Of a DNA stretch of 64,000 nt, positions 1 to 10,519 are shown piece after piece. Positions within the stretch are counted from its first letter, which is position 1. Each line of letters opens with the position of its first letter. The stretch comes from Thelephora terrestris (Eukaryota > Basidiomycota > Agaricomycetes > Thelephorales > Thelephoraceae): NCBI GenBank assembly GCA_015956445.1, contig WIUZ02000012.1, positions 310,001-374,000 on the forward strand, given 5' to 3'. Under the pieces are notes generated by a model. That model ran no database searches, was not told where the DNA came from, and saw nothing but the letters and a program-made list of their open reading frames with translations. The position numbers and the translations under genes were made by a program.

Positions 1-940
1 TGGTGTGCTTGCCAACCACAGTTCAACGAACCCCACCTCCGCATCTCAGCCCCATCCCCTCTCAGTCTCCCACTTGCCATCCAACGGTGGTGACAACACA
101 ACACAGTACTCGTCAAATAACAATGGATACTCATCTCAGGCCGCCAACGTCGCCTCCACGGCAGCCAATGGTCTTTTCCTCCTATCCCAGGCTCATCAGG
201 AGCTTACTAAGCGGGAAGCTCAAGCCCGCAATAGCAATATCCCAGTAGTCTCTACTTCTCCCTCCCTCCAACAACAGGTTCAAGATTCGCAGCTTATAAA
301 ACGCGGAACGAAACGAAAGTCGACTGCCGATAGTGTTTCCCCGAATTCTCCATCACTGCCCACCACGAAGGGCAAGCGTTCGAGGGCCGACACCACATCG
401 TCGATTAACAGCAGCGTTATGCGGGTCACCTTGAGCCCAGATATGGATGGACAGGAAGAAGAGGAGGAGGAAGACGAAATCGAAGAGCCTCTGCCGAAGA
501 GAAATTCTCTCAAGTCAAATGGAACTGCCACCACAAACGGCGCTGGCGGTCGCTCCAAGGTACCTATGACAGAAGAGGAGAAGCGGAAGAATTTCTTGGA
601 GCGCAACCGACAAGGTAAAATCGATCTCCACCCTCATGAAACTTGAAGTCTAAATTTACCGTGCTTGGTAGCCGCTCTTAAGTGTCGGCAGCGAAAGAAG
701 GCGTGGCTCGCTCAACTCCAGGCTAAAGTAGAATATTTGGAAAACGAGAACGAACGTCTGACAAACGCACTCGTTTCCTCTCGGGAAGAGATCTCTCGGT
801 TGTCTGCCATCGTCGGCGCTTCGGGTGTATCTAATAACGTACCGAACCCGCCTCCGCCTTCCACGAGTGTAGTCGTATCCACTGCCGGAGCAGCGCCAAA
901 CGTTCCCGCACCCACAGGTGGGCGGGGTTATGGGTATTGA
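1..940 (+). CDS. bZIP transcription factor, Atf1/CREB type (5' partial)
   Basis: C-terminal part of a nuclear DNA-binding activator; the gene enters from the left edge, so the start is missing. Exons 1-614 and 672-940 flank a 57-nt GT-AG intron. The splice falls inside the basic region and restores the motif NFLERNRQ-AALKCRQRKKAWL, close to fission yeast Atf1 and other ATF/CREB proteins. The coiled coil follows directly (QLQAKVEYLENENERLTNAL) and gives the dimerisation zipper. Upstream sequence is low-complexity, rich in Ser, Thr, Asn and Pro, with an acidic run near position 460-490 and basic patches (KRGTKRK, KGKRSR) that could be nuclear localisation signals. By family, Atf1-type factors act downstream of the stress-activated MAP kinase and bind CRE-like sites; that role here is inferred. 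Confidence 0.92.
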
Positions 941-2873
941 TTGCTCTCTTTTTTCCTTGGCGTTTTCGTGCTCTTGCCCTCTTTCGCATCTGGGATAGAG
1001 TTTGTGACCTTATCTTTCCACCTTCTATCTCCTCGGTTAGTTCTTCTGCCCCTGTTGTGCTGTTGTATCTTACGTTTTCCCCACCCGCCACCCTTCGATC
1101 CCTCATTCTCGTTCTCCAGCTCCATTCGATGACGCGTCTCACGGAAATGAACAATCTTCGTATATGCGTTGTCAATTACATACACATCCATATACTCAGG
1201 TATAGGAAATTGTATATCCTCTCATCCTGGTACGCCACGACGTGAGCACGAGAGCGGCGTCAAGTCCAGTCCGGACCGCAGCCAAGAGCGAACAATCGCG
1301 AGCCATTTGGCCCTCAACAATGTATGGGGGAGGACGGGAAGCCAAAGGAATTCCAGATTCCGCGACGATGATCCTGTAGATTCCGGAGGGAAATTGAAGC
1401 GATGATGCAAATTAGACGTGAGCCGTGACGTGTGATGCGTGACAGACGCCGCGATAACATTTCGGCACGATGCCAATGTTATCAGTATAGAGTTGAATCC
1501 CATCGCTCTTCGTCTCCCTTGCATGAAACGAGGCCTCGATTCTGCAGCTCGCCTTTAATCAGGACTTAGATCGGAAGGAAATGCAATCCGTGGTTGGAGG
1601 TTACCCGACGAACGGCGACCACGATGCAGTGTGTCCAGAGCGATCCAAAAGAGAGTGCCTCGTCAGATGGCCGAGTTGATGGCGCCTGCATACACTGAGT
1701 AACCGCCGCTAGAAGCACGTCCCATGATTTGAGGATATTCGTACCGCAAGCGAGCTTCGAGTCCCGGTTATGAGGCTCGTAAATAAGGCTTACCGTCGAA
1801 GCGCAGACCCAGGGTGAGAGAAGTTTATCGAGCAGCCACCGAGAGCGAAAAAGAGTTGGGAGGCCGGCTCGCATGGGTGAGACAGACAAGACCACGATCC
1901 CACAGTTATTGCCATTCGAAGGGAAACCCTCAGCGTCTGTGTCAGACTTGCGAGGCCAAGAACGGATACGCCGGAAGGAAGACATGGCGGATATTGCAGA
2001 GGGTAAATACCGCCCCACCCCCACCAGCAGAAAACGATCATCCGAATATCAATAATCACCACGCTTGAACACCGTGGTGCTAGACGATAATCACTCACAA
2101 AACGTAAGAGAAGGACCTGCAAATCCCGATTACCTCAAGGATTTAATCTGCCTTGCGCCTCACCCGCCCTGAGTCTCGAGATGAGCCAACCAGTTCGAAG
2201 AGGGATCAAAAAACGAGGTGTGTGGCAGAAAACGGGGTAGGCTAGAATCAGGCTTCGAGATCAGGGGAGAGGGGAAAGTCTCTGATTGGCAACGGGGAGA
2301 AGGGAGGAAAGAGATGGACACTGGAGCTATCGACCGAGATCTTATAACCTGGAGGGATTCCATGATATCATCCCGCTTTGAACCCTTAGGACGTCAGGCC
2401 ACGTAGTTGACATCTTCAAAAGATGGCTACACAAGGGGGACGTCGTGCGCCCAGAACCTTCCGGCCCTACTGAACGGATGGAAAACAAGCATGGTTTATG
2501 TGTGGACCTGCAGGTGCATCTAACTACACTTACAGAAGATGGGAAACAGGCGGGGGCAAGTCGAGCTACTATCCGGGTGGAAAATATAACAAAGTGGTGA
2601 AAAAATCAACAAGGCCTAAAGATCCAATATACTTTAACAAGAGATGGTGGTGGTGGTACAATATGAGGATGAGATGAGGAAAAGAGGAGAGAAATGGTGA
2701 CGTAGAAATTGAGTACGATTTGAGTGGAATGATGTTCGAGTGCACGGGTCCGCGGGTATCCTTCCGCCTTTTGCAGCCTGTACAGAGATGTGGTCTCGGC
2801 GGTGCAAGCCGGACGATATGACGACTACCTTCATCAATCGAAACCCCAGTTGGCAATCCAATAAGTGCAAAGC
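941..2873. other. Gene-free stretch between bZIP and Q-rich gene
   Basis: Almost 2 kb in which no open frame looks like a real protein. It holds the 3' UTR of the bZIP gene and the 3' flank of the minus-strand gene that ends at 2874. The longest open frames (minus 1566-2024, plus 1814-2068) have no recognisable domain and no supporting splice sites. I see no tRNA, repeat array or transposon ends here. Confidence 0.5.
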
Positions 2874-3695
2874 CTATCCATCGAGTGCGGCAACCAAGGT
2901 CGATCGCTGGTGTCCACGACCGTACTTGTCGACATCATAGGGACCAAACTGTTGAGAGGAATAGTGGTGATATTGGGGTGCTTGGGCGAAGGGTGATTGT
3001 TGGGTTGGTTTTCCAAGTTGACCAAAGATGGAGGACGTGGTTGCGAAAGGGTTTTGAGCTTGTTGTTGCTGCAGCTGCTGCAATTGTGCAAGGTAGAAAG
3101 GATCCGAGGTGGTGAAGTGACCGTCGGAATGTATGGTTGGCGAAGAAGGGGTCGGGGGACTCGCCATATAGCCAGAGTTGCTGTTCGCTCGCTGGTGGGA
3201 ATACCGACCATGAAATTGAGAAGGCGGAGAAGCAGAAAGGAGTAACTCTTCCACCATTCGCTCATCCTCGTCCATGTCATCCATATCGCAATCTCGTTGG
3301 TGAGTGTGGTCGAAATTGGCCTCATCGATGCTATTCTGTCTGGATCTGCGAGGGCAAGAAGTGATGCTGGAGCTCCTGCTCCGATAGCCCATGGCTGTGT
3401 CACAAGGATAGCCGACCCCCCTCTCCGCCCAATGCATGTATGACGATGATGGCGTCTTTGCCAAAGGAGTGTTACAATGACCGGGTTTGTTGGGGTTCGG
3501 GACTGTGGTCTCCTGAGGACAGTAAAGGGACTGAGCAAGTTGAGACTTGAGACAAATATGGGGGTTAGTTCCACCACTGAACGGTGATAAAGGACGGGAG
3601 ATAAAGAGTACCTGAAGAGTGGCGAGATCCATAGCTTCTTGACCGATATGATTGCCATTGAGGGATGCGACCAGGTCATCTACGGAAAAACTCAT
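2874..3695 (-). CDS. Conserved basidiomycete protein, Q-rich, function unknown
   Basis: Two exons, 3695-3612 and 3545-2874, joined in phase 0 by a 66-nt GT-AG intron; the product has 251 residues. The start was set at 3695 because the N-terminus that follows (MSFSVDDLVASLNGNHIGQE) looks conserved, whereas the longer open frame upstream is a low-complexity leader. The middle is rich in Ser and Arg with an acidic patch (DMDDMDEDERMVEELLL). Near residue 190 there is a Gln run (QLQQLQQQQAQNPF), and the tail is rich in Gln, Tyr and His. No enzymatic motif or membrane segment is visible. The composition is typical of regulatory or RNA/chromatin-associated disordered proteins, but no function can be given. 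Confidence 0.75.
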   Translation of the reverse strand: MSFSVDDLVASLNGNHIGQEAMDLATLQVLFISRPLSPFSGGTNPHICLKSQLAQSLYCPQETTVPNPNKPGHCNTPLAKTPSSSYMHWAERGVGYPCDTAMGYRSRSSSITSCPRRSRQNSIDEANFDHTHQRDCDMDDMDEDERMVEELLLSASPPSQFHGRYSHQRANSNSGYMASPPTPSSPTIHSDGHFTTSDPFYLAQLQQLQQQQAQNPFATTSSIFGQLGKPTQQSPFAQAPQYHHYSSQQFGPYDVDKYGRGHQRSTLVAALDG

Positions 3696-4766
3696 GATTG
3701 CGAGATGAAGTAGAGGGAGGAAGAAGAAAAAGTAGGGAAGGGGGGTGAGGGGGAGAGGGTGAAGTATCAAGCTCGCATTGATCTTTAGCTCAAGGGGGAT
3801 CAAGGGTTTCCGACCGAGCGGGCACATGACCTGATCCCCCCCGGTCCGAGAAACCACCCGGCGTCTGCCTGTCCGCCTGCATCCCTTGCATTCCGGAAAT
3901 TTGCCTCACTGTAATTCCATCTTCAATATTCGTTGGTCTACCCAGTTCAGATGTCAGATGGATAGATAGAGGCGGATTCGCTCTACAGGGCATCGCGTTG
4001 CCTCTCCTACCGGTTTACTACATAATGGTCCTCGTGCTTTCCGCGCGGCACTAAGACAAAGTTTACGAGGTAAGATCGACCCAACCAAACCGGACCAATT
4101 CAAACACGAGCCGGTGCGGTCGACCCGATATGTTCCTCCGCGTTCACCGCTATTATTCCCGTTGAGACCACGCTCGGGAGGACAGAGTTATCTCGTCTGA
4201 CCCTGTGGAGAAACTTGCCCGTTTCCTGCAGATTTTCGGTGTATCACCGACCTGGTGGGAAGTTTGACCCGAAACTGAATTCGCAAAAATCCGCTCATCG
4301 GAAGAACGATTCCTCGTTGTCCCATCGGGTGCCCGTCCCGTATGCATATGTCGTACGTATCGGACTCGGGATGGACACGAGGGAGGCTATTTTAATGTTC
4401 TTTCGAATTACCAACCCAAGGGTTCTGTGATAGAGTCTATTGCCGCGCGACTGTGAGACGGGCAGGAACAGCAGTCATCTCAGTGATCGTCATTGCATAT
4501 ATATAGCTTAACTTTGTAGACGTCACAGCGGGATCTGCAACGCACCGCGGAGTTGAGAAACAGTAATCCCGTCATTCAAGACGCATCCGAAGAACTCCGC
4601 AACAGGAACCCAGGCAATGACCTGAACCGGTCACCGGTGCATCCCATGCTCCTACAGAAGAGCTGTCCTGGAAATGCCTGCAGGAGCTAAGCGTTATCTT
4701 TCGTTCGAGAATCGCTCCCGAAATTGAATACTTTTTACTTACAATAAAATCCGAACACGCTCCTTT
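3696..4766. other. Intergenic region with no recognisable gene
   Basis: Contains the promoter of the minus-strand Q-rich gene, with a purine-rich (pyrimidine-rich on the coding strand) tract at about 3710-3765, and the 3' flank of the DUF3445 gene. Open frames in this stretch are short and resemble no known protein. Confidence 0.45.
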
Positions 4767-6358
4767 TCAAAATGGGTAGTCCTTTTCTCCGGTGTTGAAA
4801 TCTCCGGCTGCTGCCTGCTTGGTAGCCCATTCATCCAGATACGACAACAGTACTTCTCCAAATGCTTCGCGACGCTTGTACCTGATGAAATCAACAGATC
4901 TCAGTTTTTGCGCGGATCAAAGAATGCACACGGAAAAGCTACTTGGCGACGACCTCCGGCCAACTTCTCACCGCACTTGCAAGCCGAGCGGGCACTCCAG
5001 GTTCTTGGACCAACTTGACCACCGGGGTGGTATATGTCCGGATAGTGAACAGTATAGCGCCTGTTTTCGGGAGACGGCGAAACGTCTGCCGTTCCGTTCT
5101 CAGAACCATCATTTCTGGAGTGACACCATTTTCGAGTTCCCCTGGGCCCTCGTCGCTGTGTCCGTCTGGGAACTCCTCACCCAACATGGTACTCGACCAA
5201 GCTAATTCGTCTCTGTCAACAAAATTTTCTTTATCCGGCCGGTTTTCGGTCGGATCCACAACCTGGAACATGTAGTTGTATCTCACGACTGGCTTCGCCA
5301 CCGGAAGGCGCTTCATAAATCTCCCAAGACTGAGATGCAGCTTCTCTCGGTCTATGTCCATCGTTGTTATCGGGGAGAGAGCAAATGGTAAGCGATTGAC
5401 TCACACAACGGAACATGCCCATGCTCATGGATCTCATCCAGTGGCATGCCTGCCTTGTCTTCTAGCCGCCAAGTACCTGAAAATTGGTGAGCATTAACGT
5501 AGCTAACGCACAAATTAAGGCGTACCTGGCAATACGATCGCTCCTGCTTGGAGGTAGTACCTTCCATCTGAACCTTCCACTAAGACAGCGAGGTCGTCTT
5601 GCACCCTGGTAGACAGCCAATGAGCCTCCTGTACGCCGTGACTCGCGAGCCAAAGTTACAGGAACGCAGCTGCAGTCATGGGATCTTCATGATCGAGATC
5701 CAGGGCCTTGCCAACCGCATTCAACGTGATCGTTTGTATCTGTCCCCCTCCGTACCATCCACCGCCAGGTGAAGTGGATGTATTATATCGCGTGACAGAG
5801 TATAAGTGAGGGTATCTGCGTGTCAGGTACTCCGCAAGTTCCTGAACGACCTCCCGCGCTGCAGAGCGACCAGAGGTCACAATCCCAGGTTGTTCGTCGA
5901 GCGTCCTCACTACCTTTTGTCCATAATTCTGAATCCGACAACATCTAATCCGGTGATACTTTTCAAACTCCTGGTCCAACTGCAATGGTTCGCAGTCACA
6001 GACGCGCAGGTACCGACCGGAACGCATCTCACCTCAATCCACTCGTGCCACTTCATTGATCGCACACCCATCGTTACGCTGTATCAAGTTTTAGAACACT
6101 TGTAGGTTTCTCGGTTGGCAGTCAGACTTACTGGTAGGCGCCCCACTTGAAAGGTCGATAAGGAATGGGTTTGATCTGTGAGAGGTCGTGAGTACATGGC
6201 TCGATAGCGGGGTATTCAAATGAAGGCTCGATAGCAGGTTGCTTGCTACTGAGGTATTTGTTCGTGTTTCGATACAACCACGGAAAGAGGATCAAGGGTG
6301 CTGCCAGCAGTGCCACGAGATGGAGGCACTCGATGAACGAGAGAAGTTCCGCACACAT
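4767..6358 (-). CDS. DUF3445 family protein (haem-dependent oxidative demethylase-like), membrane-anchored
   Basis: Multi-exon gene starting at 6358. Splicing on GT-AG sites gives a continuous protein: a hydrophobic N-terminal segment (LVALLAAPLILFPWLYRN), then IKPIPYRPFKWGAY, EWIELDQEFEKYHRIR, AEYLTRRYPHLYSVTR, VQDDLAVLVEGSDGRYYLQ, GTWRLEDKAGMPLDEIHEHG, VPLYREKLHLSLGRFMKRLP, RTERQTFRRLPKTGAILFTI and a C-terminus YKRREAFGEVLLSYLDEW. These blocks are those of the DUF3445 family (Pfam PF11927), which includes bacterial haem-dependent oxidative N-demethylases. The substrate in fungi is not known to me. The N-terminal helix suggests anchoring in the ER or another endomembrane. The stop lies at 4767-4769. 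Head-to-head with the ATP synthase d gene, with 253 bp between the start codons. Confidence 0.88.
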
Positions 6359-6611
6359 GACTTTTGTGCCGGATGGGAGCCAGCTGCTCCAGTGATACCA
6401 CGGGGAGGAGAAAGGGGGTTATTGGAGATCTCCAACGTTGAACCCAAGAGGAGCTCCAGCTCAAGAACGGAAGCACGAGACGAACCGGAAACTTCCGTTA
6501 CGCACTACCTCTTCCTTCTGCTTTCCGCTCTCTCCAATCCACATTACCCGTGCGTGCTGGTCCATTTCTGTCGCGTTTCATAAAGTTCCACTCACCGAAA
6601 TATGCTAGGCC
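6359..6611. promoter_or_regulatory. Divergent promoter between DUF3445 and ATP synthase d
   Basis: 253 bp separate the two start codons, so both promoters and 5' UTRs must lie here. Pyrimidine-rich stretches occur at about 6510-6545, upstream of the plus-strand gene. No specific operator could be identified. Confidence 0.5.
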
Positions 6612-7393
6612 ATGGCCTCCAAAGTCGCTGCTGCTGCTGTGGTAGGCATTTACTGAGCGGAATAGCCTCGATGTGTCCTCACACAGCGTCCAGGATTTCA
6701 CAAAGATTTACTCCACGCTCGGCCTCGGAAAAGGTAGAGTACCACCGAATCCTCCATCTCTGGGCATCTTTCTATGAATTTTTGTTTTTTAGAGACCGTT
6801 GCTGCTCTTCAAGCTTTCCGCAAGCGCCACGCCGATGCCCAACGTATCCACGCCCAGCTCTCCTCGCAGCCCGCGACTGTTGACCTCACCCACTATCGTT
6901 CAATCTTAAAAAACAAAGCTATTGTGGATGACGCCGAGAAACTGCTGAATGAGTTCAAGCCCGTGACTTACGATGTCAATGCTCACGTCAAGGCCATCGA
7001 AACATTCGAAGCCAAAGCTGTAAGCGTCCTAGTGCTGTGTGCCGTTCCATAATCTTACAACGTCCTCTAGGTTTCTCGCGCCAAGGAGACGGAGACAAAA
7101 ATCGATGAGGAGCTGAAGGAACTCCAGGCCACTCTTGCAAACATTGAGGAGGCTCGTCCGTTCGAGGACTTGACCGTGGGTCCCGCATTAACCTGAGGAG
7201 AATGCCATCTGATTAAGGTTTCATAGGCTAGCGAAGTCGGAGATGCTCATCCTCGCATCGTCGAAGCTGTGGAGACCATGATCAAGAAGGGCAAGTGGAC
7301 TGTACCAGGTAGGAGGCGATTAAAACCTCTCGAATGAACGCTTATCCGGTCTCAGGCTACAAGGAAAAGTTTGGCGACTTGAACTTTATGTAG
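6612..7393 (+). CDS. ATP7: Mitochondrial ATP synthase subunit d
   Basis: Six exons (6612-6641, 6694-6733, 6793-7019, 7071-7175, 7227-7308, 7356-7393) joined by GT-AG introns give 173 residues, the usual size of fungal subunit d. The N-terminus MASKVAAAAVDFTKIYSTLG and the later blocks TVAALQAFRKRHADAQRIHA, EFKPVTYDVNAHVKAIETFE and KGKWTVPGYKEKFGDLNLM are diagnostic. Subunit d is part of the peripheral stalk of F1Fo ATP synthase on the matrix side of the inner membrane, where it helps hold the F1 head against rotation. The high intron density for such a short gene, with very small exons 1, 2 and 6, is typical of Agaricomycetes. Confidence 0.97.
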
Positions 7394-7628
7394 ATGTACC
7401 CTTCACTTCCCGCACGATAGAGTGCAATAATACGCATCCCTTCCTTGCATTTCATCACGTGGGCTGAATGTTGAACATTGACCTTGGGTTGAACTTTGGT
7501 TTCCTCATCACCACCACCGCCCATATCACCAAGCGAGGGGAGGCTGGCCTCAACTTGCGACGCACGCGTCGACGACATGCTACGAACATTTTCGCTCAAT
7601 TGTACGCATCAGGACTTGTTCCTTTGAG

Positions 7629-10242
7629 GTGGATTTAACGTACCGTCCAGCGTTGTTCAACAATGCCAAGACCTATCTCACACCATCTTCTGGGACTCCC
7701 TTCGGCTCACGTAGCGGTTCCTATGAGAGTCTGAAAGGTGCTGCAGATATATCCTCAGGTCCCAGTTCTTCGCCCTGCGCCCCCAGCCCTGAAGTCCGGT
7801 CATCACAGACAACTTTTCCGCCTCTAGCACCACCTGTCACTACCCCTGCGATAATCCCGACATCCCTAAGCATTTTACCATTCGCATCATCACAAGCTAG
7901 CTTGGCACCAAATCTGGATCCCGCAACGCCATCATTATTAGACACATCTATATCCTTCGCTCGGATGATGGACCGAACTGGGTCTCCATCGTCCTTTTTG
8001 ACTTGCTCCTCCGGTTGGGATCCCGGTATTGTATGCGGCGCCGTAGGGTTCCCATCCCTTCTACATTCCGGACAATCCATCGACAATTTTCACCTCGTAC
8101 AAGAGACCTATTGCACTACACGCGACGTGAATGCTGGGGCCCAGTGCTCATCTTGGGAAGCTGAATCATTGCAAGCGCTGCAACCGCCTTCAAAAGCGCC
8201 GTTTTCTGTTGCCACTCCGTTCTACTTTTCTCCCTCGTTGGGGACTGGAGAGTTTACTCGTCTTCAACCATCTGATCTTGTTACCCCTGCTCTTCCGCGT
8301 ACGGCCTTGGAATCTTGGCTACCCTCGCCAACAAACAGCAAGTACTCTACCACATCACCTCGGACGGCTAGCCCTGGATCTGAATTCTCGCTGGAGGAAA
8401 GTACGACAAGCAGCATATTCCACGGCCCTTTCTATTGGGATAAGGTGCTTGCTGACCTCCCTCCTTCTCCTCAATACTCCCCTGTGCTCCCAGCCACGGC
8501 AAACGAACATCAACCTATCATGATATCGACCCCAACCCCACCCGTTCCTTCTTTCGTCCATGGTGACGATTTCACCTTCCATTCTCTTTCACTGAGTGCC
8601 ATTCCTACTATCGTGGTGCTCAGTCCTGAGTCATCTATCATTGGACTTTATGGCGGCCCATGTGAAAGTACACAAGAACTTACCAGGGAACTTCCAACTT
8701 CAGATCCACAAGCCCCGAAGGATGTTCCAGAAATTGACTTTGACGAACATGACACTGACGTAGGGGGTGGTAGCCCCGAGAGCGAGTTCGAAATTATTAC
8801 GGTGCCGGCCCTCAAAGTCAGGTTAGAAGACATATCGGAAGCGAACGAGATTGATGTGGAGAGCGCTTTTGGCTCGTTGATGGTATGCCCCCCTCGCGTT
8901 ATCGCTCTTCATCCTAACCGCCTGTTTTCAGACCCTGGGATCCATAGCGTCTGTGAATTCTAGAATCCAAGCCGCTAGGGAACGGACCCCGGCCGAGTTC
9001 CTGGAAAACGGGCGTAGCTTCCCCTCGTCGTCGTCTGCGACAGAGGCATCCATGGATCTGACCTCAGCCTTCCCACCCTGCACGATCGTTCAGAGCAATC
9101 CCAAGGTCTCTGCGAGCACTTCGTTTGCGTCCACAGCGAAACTATATTATGCACAATCTGGAACCTCCATCTCAGGGCAGAGTACCACGAGTTCGTGGAA
9201 CCCTACCGCGAGTGGAAGTGAGAGCGACTGCCCTTGGCTTTTCAGTGTTGAGGACGGGAGGATCTTGGAAGTACCGCGAAGTACCTCAGCGCATGGGCGC
9301 GGAAAGCTCGCAGACAAGCTTGCGCGATTCCCGAATGTCCCAAAATCCCCCCAACTGACTCCCCTTCCTTCACCTTTCGCGTCGCCGCTTCCTTCACCTT
9401 CTGTAGCGAATCGGCCCTTCTTCTATGGTCCGCCTCTTCCTCTGGATATCTCAAATAAGAAACCCAGCGAAACAACCACGTCAGACGCCGCCGGTACTGG
9501 TTCCTTGCTCTCTCCATACCGAGAACGGAGCACCGCTGAATATCCCACTGTGCTTGCTCGTGGAGTTTCTGCCTCGTCTCAACCTGCGACTGTTGCAGAG
9601 TCATCAGGAGTTGCGGAAATCAGCTTCGGAGAACTTGACCTAGGATTCTCAAGTGATTTTGGCTCTCTGGTTTCCTGTTACCTACCTACAGATTCTTCGT
9701 CATCCTCTGCGTATAGCACAAAACTCTCAGCCGCTCAGAGCGCGACACTGAGCTACAGTCGGCATGTTCATTTCGAATCAACAGACTTCAGGATAAGTAA
9801 CATGGGGGTGGGGCCGAAACGCCATTCACCTCATCACCGGCGGCCGCCTTTGGTACGTTCGAAAACATGTCTCAAGAAGAAACGTTGGAGCGAGAGGGTT
9901 CAGGTGCGGAAAGGTTCCCCGGGTGCATCCTCCGCTTTGGTGCGACCTCCAAGGGTCGATTGTGACCAGATCCCTTCCTCCTTTTCCTCCGAATCGATTC
10001 CAAAAAGGGGTTCATGGTGGCGGCGTGGTCGGTTCTCAGTTGCGATTGGGAGGATGCGAAGGGGAATGGGGAGTTGCCTGTCCTTGCGGGAAGAAGATAC
10101 TTTCGGTGGATCCGTCGCGTGGGCAACAGAACATGACTACCGGAACGATCATCTGGTGCAGGGCGAATCTAAGCGTTCTGGCGATCAGGAACAGGGCGAC
10201 GATGGGACAGAACTTCTGCGACGCATTCGTACATATAGTTGA
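7629..10242 (+). CDS. Ser/Pro/Thr-rich protein of unknown function
   Basis: Two long open frames joined by a 49-nt GT-AG intron (8883-8931) in phase 0. They encode roughly 850 residues with very high Ser, Pro and Thr and almost no recognisable fold. Near the C-terminus a basic segment stands out (HHRRPPLVRSKTCLKKKRW), preceded by SRHVHFESTDFRI. The frame at 7629 opens on GTG, and the first in-frame ATG is only at about 7962. The true start is therefore either that ATG or lies in an unrecognised 5' exon; the given start is the beginning of the open frame used here, not a confirmed start. Short acidic stretches (EIDFDEHDTDVGGGSPESE) could be docking or phosphorylation sites. No function is assigned. 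Confidence 0.6.
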
Positions 10243-10519
10243 GTCATCTACCAAAGGAGTTAGAGGTCGCACAGAGCCGGCTAGGGTTTCCGAGTGCGAG
10301 GGTGTGAGATGTGTCCGTCTGTTTTATTTGCAATCATGTCACCTATTGGGTGTGTTTCCTGTCTCACATAGCTATTAGCTGCGCCAAAGAAATCATGTTG
10401 GAGAATATCTTTGATGGATGATGCCTGTTCAAGACGATCTTCGTGGGAACTAACTTCCGCTCAAACCACGAGCCAGCGACCCACCTGGGGGCATCGTAGG
10501 CGGCCTGCAAACGCTCTGC

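Noticed and set aside
1566-2024. 152-codon minus-strand open frame
   Set aside because: No domain, no conserved pattern, no splice partners, and cysteine/tryptophan use looks random.
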